This document shows positions 26,409 to 36,794 of a stretch of DNA of 40,313 nt, in pieces (the stretch's first letter is position 1; every line of letters begins with the position of its first letter). Source of the DNA: Pseudomonadota bacterium (GTDB lineage: Bacteria > Pseudomonadota > Gammaproteobacteria > Burkholderiales > Burkholderiaceae_C); assembly GCA_029780695.1 (NCBI GenBank), contig JAKOYD010000124.1:1-40313 (forward strand), written 5' to 3'. Below the pieces are notes generated by a model. The model saw nothing but the letters and a program-made list of their open reading frames with translations, searched no databases and had not been told where the DNA came from. The position numbers were made by a program, and so were the translations under genes.

Positions 26409-27977
26409 TTATCGACGCTGGCGACGCCAACCGGTAACGCCAGCCGTCAGTGCCAACAGTAACAAGCTCCAGCCTGACAAAGTCGGTACCGCAACTGGCG
26501 CCTGAGGTTCCTGGGCACGCGGCTGCGTCCACTTCACCTCCAGCGTGTTGGAAGGAAGCGACCCATTGCCGGAATCCACGGTAGCCTGCAGCACGTCCGT
26601 CCCTAGCCCACCGAGACCCGGGTAGCTGAACACCGCCACACCATTCGAATCGGTCTTGGCCACCAGATAAACGTTGTCAACGTTCGGGCCGCTGGCGAGG
26701 GTGAGCGTCACATCGACGTTGGGCACAGGTTTGCCATTGGCATCGGTCACGGAGGCCTGTGCCTGGTGGGTTGCGCCCACCGGGTGAGAATTGACCGCCT
26801 GTGTCAAGCTGATCGCCGCTGGCGGGGGGCCCTTCACTGTCACTGTGGCCTTGGCCGTAGTGCAGTTGGTCGGGTGCGAAATCTGGCAGATCTTGTAATC
26901 CAGTGAATAGGTCCCGGGCGGCGTGTTGGCTGGGACATTGACTGCTCCCGTAGCGGTATCCAGGGTGATAACGAAGCCAGCTGGGGAGGTGTTGGATCCC
27001 GGCACCTCGCTTAGCGTGACAAAGGTGCCCAGCTGCGGCACCACCTGACCGTGCAGCCCTCCCGGATTCATGTCGTCGTTGCTCAATACGCTGGCAATCG
27101 CTTGGCCGCCAGTCGCAAACACCGATCCTGAATCGTCCACGGCCAGCAGGTTGGCCGGACAACTGGACGGTCCCGACGCTGACAGGAAGTTTTGCAGATT
27201 CTTGATGAGCTGAATGTTTTGTGAGGTCTGCGTCGAGGGTCCGAGATTGCCCACGTCGCCAAAGAAGGAGATCCGGCCCTTGCCACCGACCATGTCAGCT
27301 TCGTCGAACGCAGCGGTATTCGTCACGCCGGACATACTGGCGAGATCGCCCTGATAGGCGACGCGGTTGCGCGCAGGAATGTTGCCCAACAAACCGCCGC
27401 CATTGTCAAAACCGATTTGACTGGGCTGCGGACTGCCAAGCGGAAAAGGCGCCGCATGAACACTCGCGATGGAAGCCGGATTCAACTCCCAAGTTCCCCC
27501 TTGCATCGAGGTCGAATACGTGACCGAACCTCCACCAGAGGCCGGGAGCAAGCGGGTGTTCATGATGTCCAGCATCCACGCTGTGTACGCTGCAGACATG
27601 GAGATCTGTCCCTCGGGGTATTCGCCGCTGAAATGGACGCTGCCGCCACCCGCCAGGTAGGTCTTGATCGCGTCACCATCCGCAGCCGTCGGCGTGTAGT
27701 GGTTCACCCAGTGCAACCAGATCAGGCAGTACTGGCCCAAATTGGCACTCGGCCCTGACAGATAACCCGACAGCCCCGTCAGGGTCTCCGTGGCAACCAC
27801 ATCGTAGCCATCCAGAACCAAAGCCTGGGCCGATACGTAGTTAACAGAGCCGTGAAAAAGCACCTTGCAATTGGCCGCGTGTGCGTGCTGAACCGCGGAA
27901 AGGCTCAGGAACATCGCCACAGCAACCGCCAGCTTTGCCCAAGCGCGCAGCAGCGCACTAACCACATTTCTAGCCAT
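26409..27977 (-). CDS. IPTL-CTERM surface protein with Ig-like domains
   Basis: The 522-residue exported protein starts at 27977 (AGGGGG upstream). The signal peptide ends near VQHAHA. Residues about 38-250 form an alpha/beta region beginning CKVLFHGSVNYVSAQALVLDG, somewhat like class-I amidotransferase or ThuA-like folds, with no catalytic residues I can assign. A cadherin/Ig-like part follows (LLAVDDSGSVFATGGQAIA). A bacterial Ig-like domain comes next (HQAQASVTDANGKPVPNVDV). The C-terminus is VPTLSGWSLLLLALTAGV followed by TGWRRQRR, an IPTL-CTERM-type sorting tail. Such proteins are substrates of exosortases (XrtH for the classical motif). GC is about 58%, well below neighbours, suggesting acquisition. 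Confidence 0.82.
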   Translation of the reverse strand: MARNVVSALLRAWAKLAVAVAMFLSLSAVQHAHAANCKVLFHGSVNYVSAQALVLDGYDVVATETLTGLSGYLSGPSANLGQYCLIWLHWVNHYTPTAADGDAIKTYLAGGGSVHFSGEYPEGQISMSAAYTAWMLDIMNTRLLPASGGGSVTYSTSMQGGTWELNPASIASVHAAPFPLGSPQPSQIGFDNGGGLLGNIPARNRVAYQGDLASMSGVTNTAAFDEADMVGGKGRISFFGDVGNLGPSTQTSQNIQLIKNLQNFLSASGPSSCPANLLAVDDSGSVFATGGQAIASVLSNDDMNPGGLHGQVVPQLGTFVTLSEVPGSNTSPAGFVITLDTATGAVNVPANTPPGTYSLDYKICQISHPTNCTTAKATVTVKGPPPAAISLTQAVNSHPVGATHQAQASVTDANGKPVPNVDVTLTLASGPNVDNVYLVAKTDSNGVAVFSYPGLGGLGTDVLQATVDSGNGSLPSNTLEVKWTQPRAQEPQAPVAVPTLSGWSLLLLALTAGVTGWRRQRR

Positions 27978-28043
27978 TTTTCCCCCTATTCCTGAGTTTT
28001 GCACTGCGCCAGCAATGACCACCGGTTCAGTCATATCCCCATT

Positions 28044-28063
28044 GATAATCAAAAATGATTATA
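28044..28063. promoter_or_regulatory. AT-rich palindrome upstream of the IPTL-CTERM gene
   Basis: ATAATCA (28045-28051) and TGATTAT (28056-28062) form a perfect inverted repeat with four A bases between, about 70 bases before the gene. The half-sites resemble Fur-box half-sites (GATAAT/ATTATC), but the spacing differs from the classical 19-bp box. Regulator identity is therefore inference. Confidence 0.45.
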
Positions 28064-28130
28064 TGAACGCGAGTACGCCAATTGAGGCAGTGGCCCCATG
28101 CCAATGAGATCACCTTTTCACGCAGCACCC

Positions 28131-29582
28131 TCAAGCCTCTGGCGCCATGTGCTCGCCCCACTCGTACAGCGCCTCCAGCACGCCCTGCGCGCGCTCGTCG
28201 TCGGCGCTTTCGGCCAATTGGTCGATGCGGTCGAACAGGCCTTGCACCGTCAGTGCGCCGCCTTCGCCATGCAGCAGGCGCGCGGCGCGGTGCTGCAGCC
28301 AGCGCGCCTGCTCGGGCGCGCTCAGCGTGTCGGGGAAATTGCGCGCCCGGTAGCGGAACAGCAACTCACCCAGGCGCTCGTCGTCGAAGCCGGTGCGTGC
28401 GGCGGCCAGCTCTTGCGGTGACAGCTTCAGCAGCCCGTCCAGCCGGCGGCGGTCGGCGTTGCCGACGAAGCCGCCGTACAAGTCCTCGTCCACGTCCGTC
28501 GGCGTGGCAGCGGGCGGGTGCGCGTAGACCTGCGGCCACAGCGCGCTCAGGTCCGGCAAGGCGCGCAGGCGCTCGAAGTGGCGCTCGGCCAGCCCCAGGT
28601 CGATGCCCCAACGCTGCACCAGCTCGGGTTGCTTTTGCAGCATCGCCACGCCGCCGATGACGATGGGCGACTTGTTCAGATGAACGCCCTTGATGGGCAG
28701 CCGCGCCACGCCTTCGGGCAATTCGGCGGTGGGGGTAAACAGGCGCTCGCGCACGGCCTCGGGCTTCAGGTCGGCCAGCTCCGTCGGGTCGGCCGACAAG
28801 TCCCACGCCAGCAGTTGGTTCTTGTTGGTCGGGTGCATGGCCAGCGGCGCCATCAGCGCCAGGCAGCCGCGCGCGGCGCCGAACATGCCACTGATGTGCA
28901 CGAACGGCCGCGCCTCGCGCAGCGTGGTGGGCAGGCCCAGCTCGTGCGCCACACGCTCTTTTTTTCGCAGCGACAGGCAGAAGTCGAACAGGCGCGGCTG
29001 GCGCGCTCGCACCAACCGCGCCAGGGCGATGGTGGCGCGCACGTCGGACAGCGCGTCGTGCGCCGCGTCGTGCGCCAGGCCGTTGGCGGCGCTGAGTTTT
29101 TCGAGCCGGAAGGTGGTGTGCCCGTCTTCGCCGCGCGGCCATTCGATGCCGTCGGGCCGCAGCGCATGCGCGGCGCGCACCACGTCCAGCAAGTCCCAGC
29201 GGCCGCAGTCGTTTTGCCATTCGCGCGCGTAGGGGTCGCGCAGGTTGCGCCACAGCAGGTGGCGCGTCACCTCGTCGTCGAAGCGGATCGAGTTGTAGCC
29301 GACGCCGATGGTGCCGGGCTCGGCCAGCAGCGCCTGGATGCGCGCGGCGAAGTCGTGTTCAGGCACGCCCTTGGCCGCGCACTCCTGCGGCGTGATGCCG
29401 GTGATCAGGCAGCTTTCGGGATCGGGCAACACGTCGGACGCCGGCTGGCAGTACAGCATCACGGGCGCGCCGATGTCGTTCAGGTCGGCATCGGTGCGGA
29501 TGGCGGCGAACTGCGCGGGGCGGTCACGGCGCGGGTTGGCGCCGAAGGTTTCATAGTCGTGCCAGACAAAGGTGTGCGTCAT
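28131..29582 (-). CDS. sbcB: Exodeoxyribonuclease I
   Basis: SbcB digests single-stranded DNA 3' to 5' in recombination and mismatch repair. The 483-residue protein has the DEDDh motifs: WHDYETFGANP (Exo I), GYNSIRFDDEV (Exo II) and AHDALSDVRATI (Exo III). The ExoI SH3-like and C-terminal helical regions follow (HISGMFGAARGCLALM; YEWGEHMAPEA at the end). Length and motif order are normal for the family. Its 3' end is echoed by a remnant at 26254-26291. Confidence 0.96.
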   Translation of the reverse strand: MTHTFVWHDYETFGANPRRDRPAQFAAIRTDADLNDIGAPVMLYCQPASDVLPDPESCLITGITPQECAAKGVPEHDFAARIQALLAEPGTIGVGYNSIRFDDEVTRHLLWRNLRDPYAREWQNDCGRWDLLDVVRAAHALRPDGIEWPRGEDGHTTFRLEKLSAANGLAHDAAHDALSDVRATIALARLVRARQPRLFDFCLSLRKKERVAHELGLPTTLREARPFVHISGMFGAARGCLALMAPLAMHPTNKNQLLAWDLSADPTELADLKPEAVRERLFTPTAELPEGVARLPIKGVHLNKSPIVIGGVAMLQKQPELVQRWGIDLGLAERHFERLRALPDLSALWPQVYAHPPAATPTDVDEDLYGGFVGNADRRRLDGLLKLSPQELAAARTGFDDERLGELLFRYRARNFPDTLSAPEQARWLQHRAARLLHGEGGALTVQGLFDRIDQLAESADDERAQGVLEALYEWGEHMAPEA

Positions 29583-29666
29583 GACGCAAGCATAGCGGCG
29601 CGGCTGCCGCTGGCCCAGCGCTGGGTTCAGCGTCCAACGGCACGCCAGCCCTTTTTTGGTGAGTAC

Positions 29667-29694
29667 AAGCAGCTATGATTAGTGTAGCAAACAG
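29667..29694. repeat. Short repeat module between sbcB and the second lysR
   Basis: The core AGCAGCTATGATTAGTGTAGC is split here as AGCAGCTATG plus ATTAGTGTAGC. It is the short 'agcta...tagc' form. It occupies part of the 135-base gap between the divergent lysR stop and the sbcB start. Confidence 0.55.
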
Positions 29695-29717
29695 AAAAGC
29701 AGGTCGAGCCGGTTGGC

Positions 29718-30635
29718 TCAGCCGCGCGCGCTGAAAGCCGCCGTCAACGCATCGGCCACCACGCGCAATCGGGGGGTGCCGCGCAGTTCGCGGTGCACCA
29801 CCAGCCAACAGGCCATCGGCGCGACGGCCACGTCGGGCAACACGCGCACCAGATCGGGCGTCTGCGCCGCCACCTGGCACAGACCCGCACCCACGCCAAG
29901 CCCATGGCACACGGCCTGCCACGCCAGTGCCGAGTGATCGGTGCGGATGGCAAAGAAGTCGCGCGTGACGGCATGTCCGGCTTGCGCAAAGCCGCGCAAC
30001 ATCTGTTCGCCCCGATCGGGCCCGATCCAGTGGTGGCGCGAAAGCGTCTGCAGCGACACCAATCCGTGCCGTGCCAGGTAATCGCGGTGGGCATACAGGC
30101 CCACCGGAAGATCGGCCAGGCGGCGCGCGATCAAGGCGGGTTCGCGCGGACGAAACATGCGCAGGGCGATGTCGGCCTGGCGGCGCAGGAGATCGGCCAC
30201 GTCGTCGCCGGGGGCCAGTTCGATCTGAATTTCCGGGTGCGCGTCGCGCAAGGGGCGCAGCGCGGGCAACAGCAGACACTGGCTCACCAGGTCGCTGGCG
30301 GTGATGCGAACGGTGCCTGCCAGCGTGCGCGCCTGCCGCTCGACCGCCAGCGTCATGTGCGCCACCTGCTGCTGCATGCGTCGGGCGTGGCCCAGCAGCG
30401 TGCGCCCGACCGGCGTCGGTGCCAGGCCCCGCGGCGAGCGTTCGAACAAAGGCTGGCCCAGCGCGGCTTCCAGCTCGGCCACGCGGCGACTGAGGGTCGG
30501 CTGGCTTTCGCCCAGCGCGACGGCCGCTCGCCCGAGCGATCCCGCCTCGGCGGCGGCCAAGAAGGTCTGCAGCAAGCGCCAGTCCAGCGCCGTCAGCGCC
30601 GCGGCGGGCATGGCAGTATCGGCGGAATCATTCAT
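29718..30635 (-). CDS. LysR family transcriptional regulator
   Basis: The protein has 305 residues. Its N-terminal HTH spans about 18-76 (LLQTFLAAAEAGSLGRAAVALG, then SQPTLSRRVAELEAALGQPLFERS). The effector domain follows (VRITASDLVSQCLLLPALRPL). It is divergent from the SDR-family gene at 30702, its probable target. The ligand is unknown. A perfect 18-base palindrome covers its start codon, suggesting autoregulation. Confidence 0.94.
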   Translation of the reverse strand: MNDSADTAMPAAALTALDWRLLQTFLAAAEAGSLGRAAVALGESQPTLSRRVAELEAALGQPLFERSPRGLAPTPVGRTLLGHARRMQQQVAHMTLAVERQARTLAGTVRITASDLVSQCLLLPALRPLRDAHPEIQIELAPGDDVADLLRRQADIALRMFRPREPALIARRLADLPVGLYAHRDYLARHGLVSLQTLSRHHWIGPDRGEQMLRGFAQAGHAVTRDFFAIRTDHSALAWQAVCHGLGVGAGLCQVAAQTPDLVRVLPDVAVAPMACWLVVHRELRGTPRLRVVADALTAAFSARG

Positions 30636-30645
30636 GGATGAATGA
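30628..30645. promoter_or_regulatory. Palindrome over the lysR start codon
   Basis: TCATTCATGGATGAATGA is a perfect 8-base inverted repeat around GG. It covers the ATG of the minus-strand lysR (30635-30633). It lies in the 66-base divergent gap and is a natural candidate for an operator. Confidence 0.55.
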
Positions 30646-30701
30646 CGGCCATTCTATTCCGGTGCTTCTCACCGACCCGGCCCGGCGCCAAGATAGGCGG
30701 C

Positions 30702-31670
30702 ATGAACGCCCCACCACTCACCCTGTGCACGCACCACCTGATCGTGGGCGACGGTGTCATCGGCCAAGCCACGGCGCAGGCGCTGCGCGCGCTTTCACAA
30801 CCCGTGACGCTGGCCAGTCGGCATGCGCCCACCCGCGCCACCGCCCACGTGCCGCATCTTGTGCTCGACGCGCTGGACGGCGCGGCCATGCGCGCCGCCG
30901 CCACGGGCGTGAGTCACCTGTACCTGACGCTCGGCCTGCCCTACCGCGCGGCGGTGTGGCAGCGCGATTGGCCGCGCGTGATGCGCAACGCCATCGACGC
31001 CGCACTGGCCCACGGCGCGCGCCTGCTTTGGTTCGACAATGTGTACGCCTATGGTCCGCTGCCGCTGCGGGTGCCGATGCGCGAAGACCATCCGATCGAC
31101 CCGCCGTCGTGCAAGGGCAAGGTACGCGCCGGTCTTCTGACGATGCTGCAGCAGGCCGGCGAGCGCGAAGGGCTGCGCTGGCTGGTGGCCCGCAGCGCAG
31201 ACTTCTACGGACCGGACGTGCGTCTGTCGGCGCTTTATTCGGCAGCCATCCAGCGCCAACTGCGGTGCCGCGTCGCGTGTTGGCTGGGCGACCCGGACAC
31301 GCTGCACAGCTTTACCTACACCCCCGACGCCGGCCGCGCGCTGGCCCGGCTGGCGCTGGATGACGCTGCGTATCAGCAAAGCTGGCACCTGCCCACGGCC
31401 GCGCCGGCGCCGACGCCGCGCGAGTTGCTGACGGCCAGCGCGCGCTTGCTCGGCGCGCCGACAGACGTTCACGCCCTGCCCCTGCCATTGATTCATGTGC
31501 TCGGACTCGCCGTCCCGCTGCTGCGCGAAGTCAGCGAGATGCTGTATCAGAACCGGCAGAGCTACGTGTTCAGCAGCGAGAAGTTCATGCGGCGTTATCC
31601 CGACTTCGACGTCACACCCTATGCGGAAGGCTTGCGTGCGATGGTGGAATCGTTCAGGGCGCGAGCATAA
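30702..31670 (+). CDS. NAD(P)-dependent epimerase/dehydratase family (extended SDR) protein
   Basis: The 322-residue protein has an N-terminal Rossmann motif HLIVGDGVIGQATAQALRAL. VSHLYLTLGLPYRAAVWQRDWP follows, then the active-site-type strand LLWFDNVYAYGPLP and a C-terminal substrate domain (LHSFTYTPDAGRALARLAL). It resembles NAD-dependent epimerase/dehydratase proteins. Substrate is unknown. The ATG at 30702 has GGCGG just upstream; an earlier in-frame ATG at 30642 would overlap the operator region. It is divergent from the LysR gene. Confidence 0.85.
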   Translation: MNAPPLTLCTHHLIVGDGVIGQATAQALRALSQPVTLASRHAPTRATAHVPHLVLDALDGAAMRAAATGVSHLYLTLGLPYRAAVWQRDWPRVMRNAIDAALAHGARLLWFDNVYAYGPLPLRVPMREDHPIDPPSCKGKVRAGLLTMLQQAGEREGLRWLVARSADFYGPDVRLSALYSAAIQRQLRCRVACWLGDPDTLHSFTYTPDAGRALARLALDDAAYQQSWHLPTAAPAPTPRELLTASARLLGAPTDVHALPLPLIHVLGLAVPLLREVSEMLYQNRQSYVFSSEKFMRRYPDFDVTPYAEGLRAMVESFRARA

Positions 31671-31695
31671 AAAAACCCGCTGCGGGCACAGCGGG
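31669..31695 (-). terminator. Terminator of clpA
   Basis: On the minus strand, CCCGCTG (complement of 31689-31695) pairs with CAGCGGG (complement of 31676-31682) around six bases. It is followed by TTTTTTT (31675-31669). It overlaps the last codon of the convergent SDR gene. Confidence 0.9.
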
Positions 31696-31721
31696 CTGGT
31701 CACGGTTCAAGGGGACGGCGC

Positions 31722-34058
<2,337 letters not shown>

Positions 34059-34174
34059 GGTGTGTTTCCTTTAGCGCCTCAAGCTTACGACTTTCTCGAG
34101 GCTGACTGTGACAGTTGGGGCAGGTTCAGGGATATTCAACGCCACATCGACCGCCCTGGCTCGCCGGGAAAGCC

Positions 34175-34540
34175 CTAGTCGACAGGCTCGCTGACGCATT
34201 GAAGCGGGTGGCCAGCCTGCCGCGCGGCATCGAGCACCTGCTCGACCTTGGTGCTGGCCACGTCACGCGTATACACGCCGCACACGCCTTTGCCGTCCAG
34301 GTGGATCTTCAGCATGATCTGGGTGGCGCTCTCGCGGTCCTTGCCGAAAAACTCCTGAATCACGACCACCACGAACTCCATGGGCGTGTAGTCGTCGTTC
34401 AGCATCACCACCTGGTGCATCTGGGGCGGCTTGACTTTCTGCGGCACGCGCTCGAGCACCACTTCGCCGCCGCCATCCGCTGGTCGAACGGGCGTGGTCG
34501 GGGCCGCCGGGGTGGGCGGTTTCGGTAGGGAGGTCGCCAT
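34175..34540 (-). CDS. clpS: ClpS adaptor for ClpA
   Basis: ClpS binds N-terminal destabilising residues and hands the protein to ClpA. The 121-residue protein has a Pro-rich tail followed by the core [21 protein letters not shown], with the N-degron pocket residues ([10 protein letters not shown]) and [20 protein letters not shown]. The C-terminal [10 protein letters not shown] is typical. I chose ATG 34540; ATG 34549, three residues earlier, is also possible. It is 116 bases upstream of clpA. Confidence 0.95.
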   Translation of the reverse strand: MATSLPKPPTPAAPTTPVRPADGGGEVVLERVPQKVKPPQMHQVVMLNDDYTPMEFVVVVIQEFFGKDRESATQIMLKIHLDGKGVCGVYTRDVASTKVEQVLDAARQAGHPLQCVSEPVD

Positions 34541-34624
34541 GAAAATCATTCTATAAGGCAGGCGGGTGCGCCATGGGCGAGCCCTCTGGTCAACGAGATG
34601 GAGGCGCCCCGGCCGCTTGCAAGC

Positions 34625-34700
34625 CCGCGCTGACCGGCATCAGCGCGGCGCCTACACCAGCGCGGGCTGGTTGACAACGTCAAAGTGCTTCCGCGACACT
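34625..34700 (+). promoter_or_regulatory. cspA upstream region: hairpin and candidate promoter
   Basis: A 9-base hairpin (CCGCGCTGA at 34625-34633 with TCAGCGCGG at 34640-34648) precedes a candidate -35 TTGACA at 34671-34676. An imperfect -10 (GACACT, 34695-34700) follows 18 bases later. The promoter would give a leader of about 33 bases before the cold-shock gene. The -10 is weak, so this is tentative. Confidence 0.35.
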
Positions 34701-34739
34701 TCGACCCGGATGGATGGATGTAACAAAGGAGAGACCCGC

Positions 34740-35015
34740 ATGCCCAACGGAAAAGTCAAGTGGTTCAACGACCTCAAGGGGTTCGGCTTCATCGAGCCGG
34801 ACGAGGGCGGGCCCGATGTTTTTGCGCACTTCTCGGCCATCGACATGGATGGTTTCAAGACGCTCAAGGAAGGCGCCCGCGTAAGCTATGAGCTGAACCA
34901 GGGGCCCAAGGGCCTGCTGGCATTGAAAATTCGCACCACCGACGACACGCTGCCGGGCAGCCAGATGCCGCCGCCCCAGATCGCTGCAGAATCGCCGTCA
35001 CCCTTACCCAACTGA
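34740..35015 (+). CDS. Cold-shock domain protein (CspA family)
   Basis: The 91-residue protein is a CspA-type RNA chaperone. It starts [20 protein letters not shown], covering RNP1 (KGFGFIEP), and continues with RNP2 VFAHFSAI. The fold ends in [13 protein letters not shown]-terminal tail of about 20 residues ([19 protein letters not shown]) is longer than in the 67-70-residue standard forms. The Shine-Dalgarno AAAGGAGAG is strong. The downstream terminator at 35097-35122 closes the unit. Confidence 0.95.
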   Translation: MPNGKVKWFNDLKGFGFIEPDEGGPDVFAHFSAIDMDGFKTLKEGARVSYELNQGPKGLLALKIRTTDDTLPGSQMPPPQIAAESPSPLPN

Positions 35016-35096
35016 GCGACACCCGCCAGCCAAAACCGCCGCACGGCAGTGCCGGTCAATCAAGGCTTGTGTCCCTTGCTTCGGATACTACAAAGG

Positions 35097-35122
35097 GAAC
35101 GTCGAAAAGACGTTCTTTTTTT
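35097..35122 (+). terminator. Terminator after the cold-shock gene
   Basis: GAACGTC (35097-35103) pairs with GACGTTC (35109-35115) around GAAAA, followed by TTTTTTT. It is a standard Rho-independent terminator and marks the end of the core chromosome segment. Confidence 0.92.
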
Positions 35123-35226
35123 GTGGTGCGGCGGCTTGAAATGCCCTTGATGCGACACGCGCCTGCCGTTTGACCTGACCATCGGACGCCCAATCGATCA
35201 ACAGGCGGAACGCGGCGTACAAGCGG

Positions 35227-35263
35227 CAAAAAAAATGCCAGTCAGGCAATAGCTGACTGGCAT
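35227..35263 (-). terminator. Minus-strand terminator left of the integrase
   Basis: ATGCCAGTCAG (35235-35245) and CTGACTGGCAT (35253-35263) form a perfect 11-base stem with a GCAATAG loop. On the minus strand it is followed by TTTTTTTT (35234-35227). No minus-strand gene lies just upstream of it, since the integrase is on the plus strand. This suggests a short transcript read out of the element, or a leftover from the site before integration. Confidence 0.8.
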
Positions 35264-35497
35264 AGCCGCCGTGGCGGATCTTTTGGCTATTTGGCGGAAA
35301 CGGAGTCCGTCTAACCCGTAATCCTGCGTTGTCTCGTAGCATCCAAAAACGTCATATAAATCAAATAGTTAAATCGTTATCGTTGTCTTGCGTAATCTCG
35401 CAAAACCCCGCACAATCGCACCATGCTGCGGGGGACAATGCGGGGGACGTTTTCTCTCCGCCTAACTCGCACGCTTGATACGGGAAGGGATGCCGCT
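35264..35497. other. Candidate attachment/recombination region upstream of the integrase
   Basis: With 35123-35226 this spacer has no convincing gene. It is AT-rich from about 35345 to 35385. It holds short repeats: CGTTGTCTCG (35327-35336) and CGTTGTCTTG (35381-35390); TGCGTTGTCTCG (35325-35336) and TGCGTAATCTCG (35389-35400). TGCGGGGGAC occurs at 35427-35436 and again at 35439-35448, 12 bases apart. An inverted CCCCGCA lies at 35406-35412. Such arrays are typical of integrase arm sites. The core att sequence cannot be fixed because the other end is outside the window. Confidence 0.4.
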
Positions 35498-36736
35498 ATG
35501 GGAAACGTCAATCGCCTGACCGCGATGCAGGTGCAAAAACTGAGCAAGCCGGGTTATCACGCCGATGGTGCGGGGCTGCATCTTTGCGTCAAAGCATCGG
35601 GCGGGAAAAGCTGGATTTTTCGCTATCGGTTCGGTGGCAAAGAGCGCGAGATGGGCCTGGGGCCGCTGCACACGGTTTCGCTGGCTGAGGCACGCGAGAA
35701 AGCCCTGGCACAGCGCAAGATGCTGCTAGAAGGCGTTGACCCATTGGCAGCAAAGCAGGCGAGCGAAGTGCAGCGCAAACTGGCTGAGGCGTCTGTTATC
35801 ACCTTTGACTCTGCAGCGACCAGCTACATCGCCAGCCACCGGGCGGGCTGGAAGAACGAAAAACACGCCGAGCAGTGGACTAACACCCTCACCACCTACG
35901 CCAGCCCCGTTTTTGGTTCGCTGCCAGTGGCAGACGTTACGACGGCATTGGTGCTGCGGGTGCTGCAGCCGATATGGACTACAAAAACCGAGACTGCATC
36001 GCGGGTTCGTGGCCGTATCGAGAAAGTGCTGGATTGGTGCAAAACGCAAGGCTATCGGACTGGCGACAACCCGGCGGCGTGGCGTGGACACCTTGAGAAC
36101 CTGCTGAGCGCACCGCAAAAGACAAAGAAGGTCGAACATCACCCCGCGCTGCCCTGGCGCGAGGTCGGTGCATTCATGCAAGAGCTGCGCACCATGCCCG
36201 GCACCACCGCGCTGGCGACCGAGTTCATCATCCTGACCAACTGCCGGACGAGCGAAGCCATTGAGGCACGTTGGTCGGAGATTGACATGCAGGAGAAGCG
36301 CTGGACTATCCCCGCCGCGCGCATGAAAGCAGCGAAAGAGCACACCATCCCGCTGTCTGATGCGGCGCTGGCTGTCCTGCAGCGTGCGAAAGCTGAGTCA
36401 AAAGAGAGCGAGTTCATATTCCCCGGCGGCAAGAAAAACACCCCGCTATCAAACATGGCCTGTCTCGCACTACTGAAGCGCATGGGGCGCGGCGTCCTGA
36501 CGGTTCACGGTTTCAGATCAAGTTTCAGAGATTGGGCTGGTGAGTCAACTGCGCACCCGCGCGAGGTCATAGAACACGCCATGAGCCACCAGCTAAAAGA
36601 CAAGGCCGAAGCTGCTTATGCACGCGGGAGCCTGCTAGAGCGGCGTCGTGTGCTGATGGCCGACTGGGCGCAATACTGCGCGCAGCCTGCGGCGGCCGGC
36701 GTTGTCGTGCCACTGCAGAGCGCGAAATCGGCCTGA
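35498..36736 (+). CDS. int: P4-type tyrosine integrase
   Basis: The 412-residue tyrosine recombinase has an N-terminal DUF4102-type arm-binding domain (GYHADGAGLHLCVKASGGKSW). A core-binding domain follows (SYIASHRAGWKNEKHAEQW). The catalytic residues are the first Arg in TNCRTSEAIEARWSE, HGFRSSFRDWAGE (H-x-x-R), the third in EHAMSHQ, and the nucleophile Tyr in EAAYARGSLLERR. The family integrates genomic islands and satellite prophages, often at tRNA ends. GGGAAGGGA lies before the ATG; an upstream ATG at 35423 is within the short repeats and less likely. Confidence 0.95.
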   Translation: MGNVNRLTAMQVQKLSKPGYHADGAGLHLCVKASGGKSWIFRYRFGGKEREMGLGPLHTVSLAEAREKALAQRKMLLEGVDPLAAKQASEVQRKLAEASVITFDSAATSYIASHRAGWKNEKHAEQWTNTLTTYASPVFGSLPVADVTTALVLRVLQPIWTTKTETASRVRGRIEKVLDWCKTQGYRTGDNPAAWRGHLENLLSAPQKTKKVEHHPALPWREVGAFMQELRTMPGTTALATEFIILTNCRTSEAIEARWSEIDMQEKRWTIPAARMKAAKEHTIPLSDAALAVLQRAKAESKESEFIFPGGKKNTPLSNMACLALLKRMGRGVLTVHGFRSSFRDWAGESTAHPREVIEHAMSHQLKDKAEAAYARGSLLERRRVLMADWAQYCAQPAAAGVVVPLQSAKSA

Positions 36737-36794
36737 CACTTTTTACGCAACGGCTGGCGCAAACCGATTCAACCTACATAACCTATTCAGACCG

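Noticed and set aside
35290..35330. A tRNA-like 3' end (CCGTTTCCGCCA on the minus strand) that might mark an att site
   Set aside because: The T arm does not fold with a seven-base loop and no rest of a tRNA is present. It may be chance.
35088..35342. An 84-codon minus-strand frame between the cold-shock gene and the integrase
   Set aside because: It runs through two terminators and lacks a ribosome site or domain, so it is not supported as a gene.
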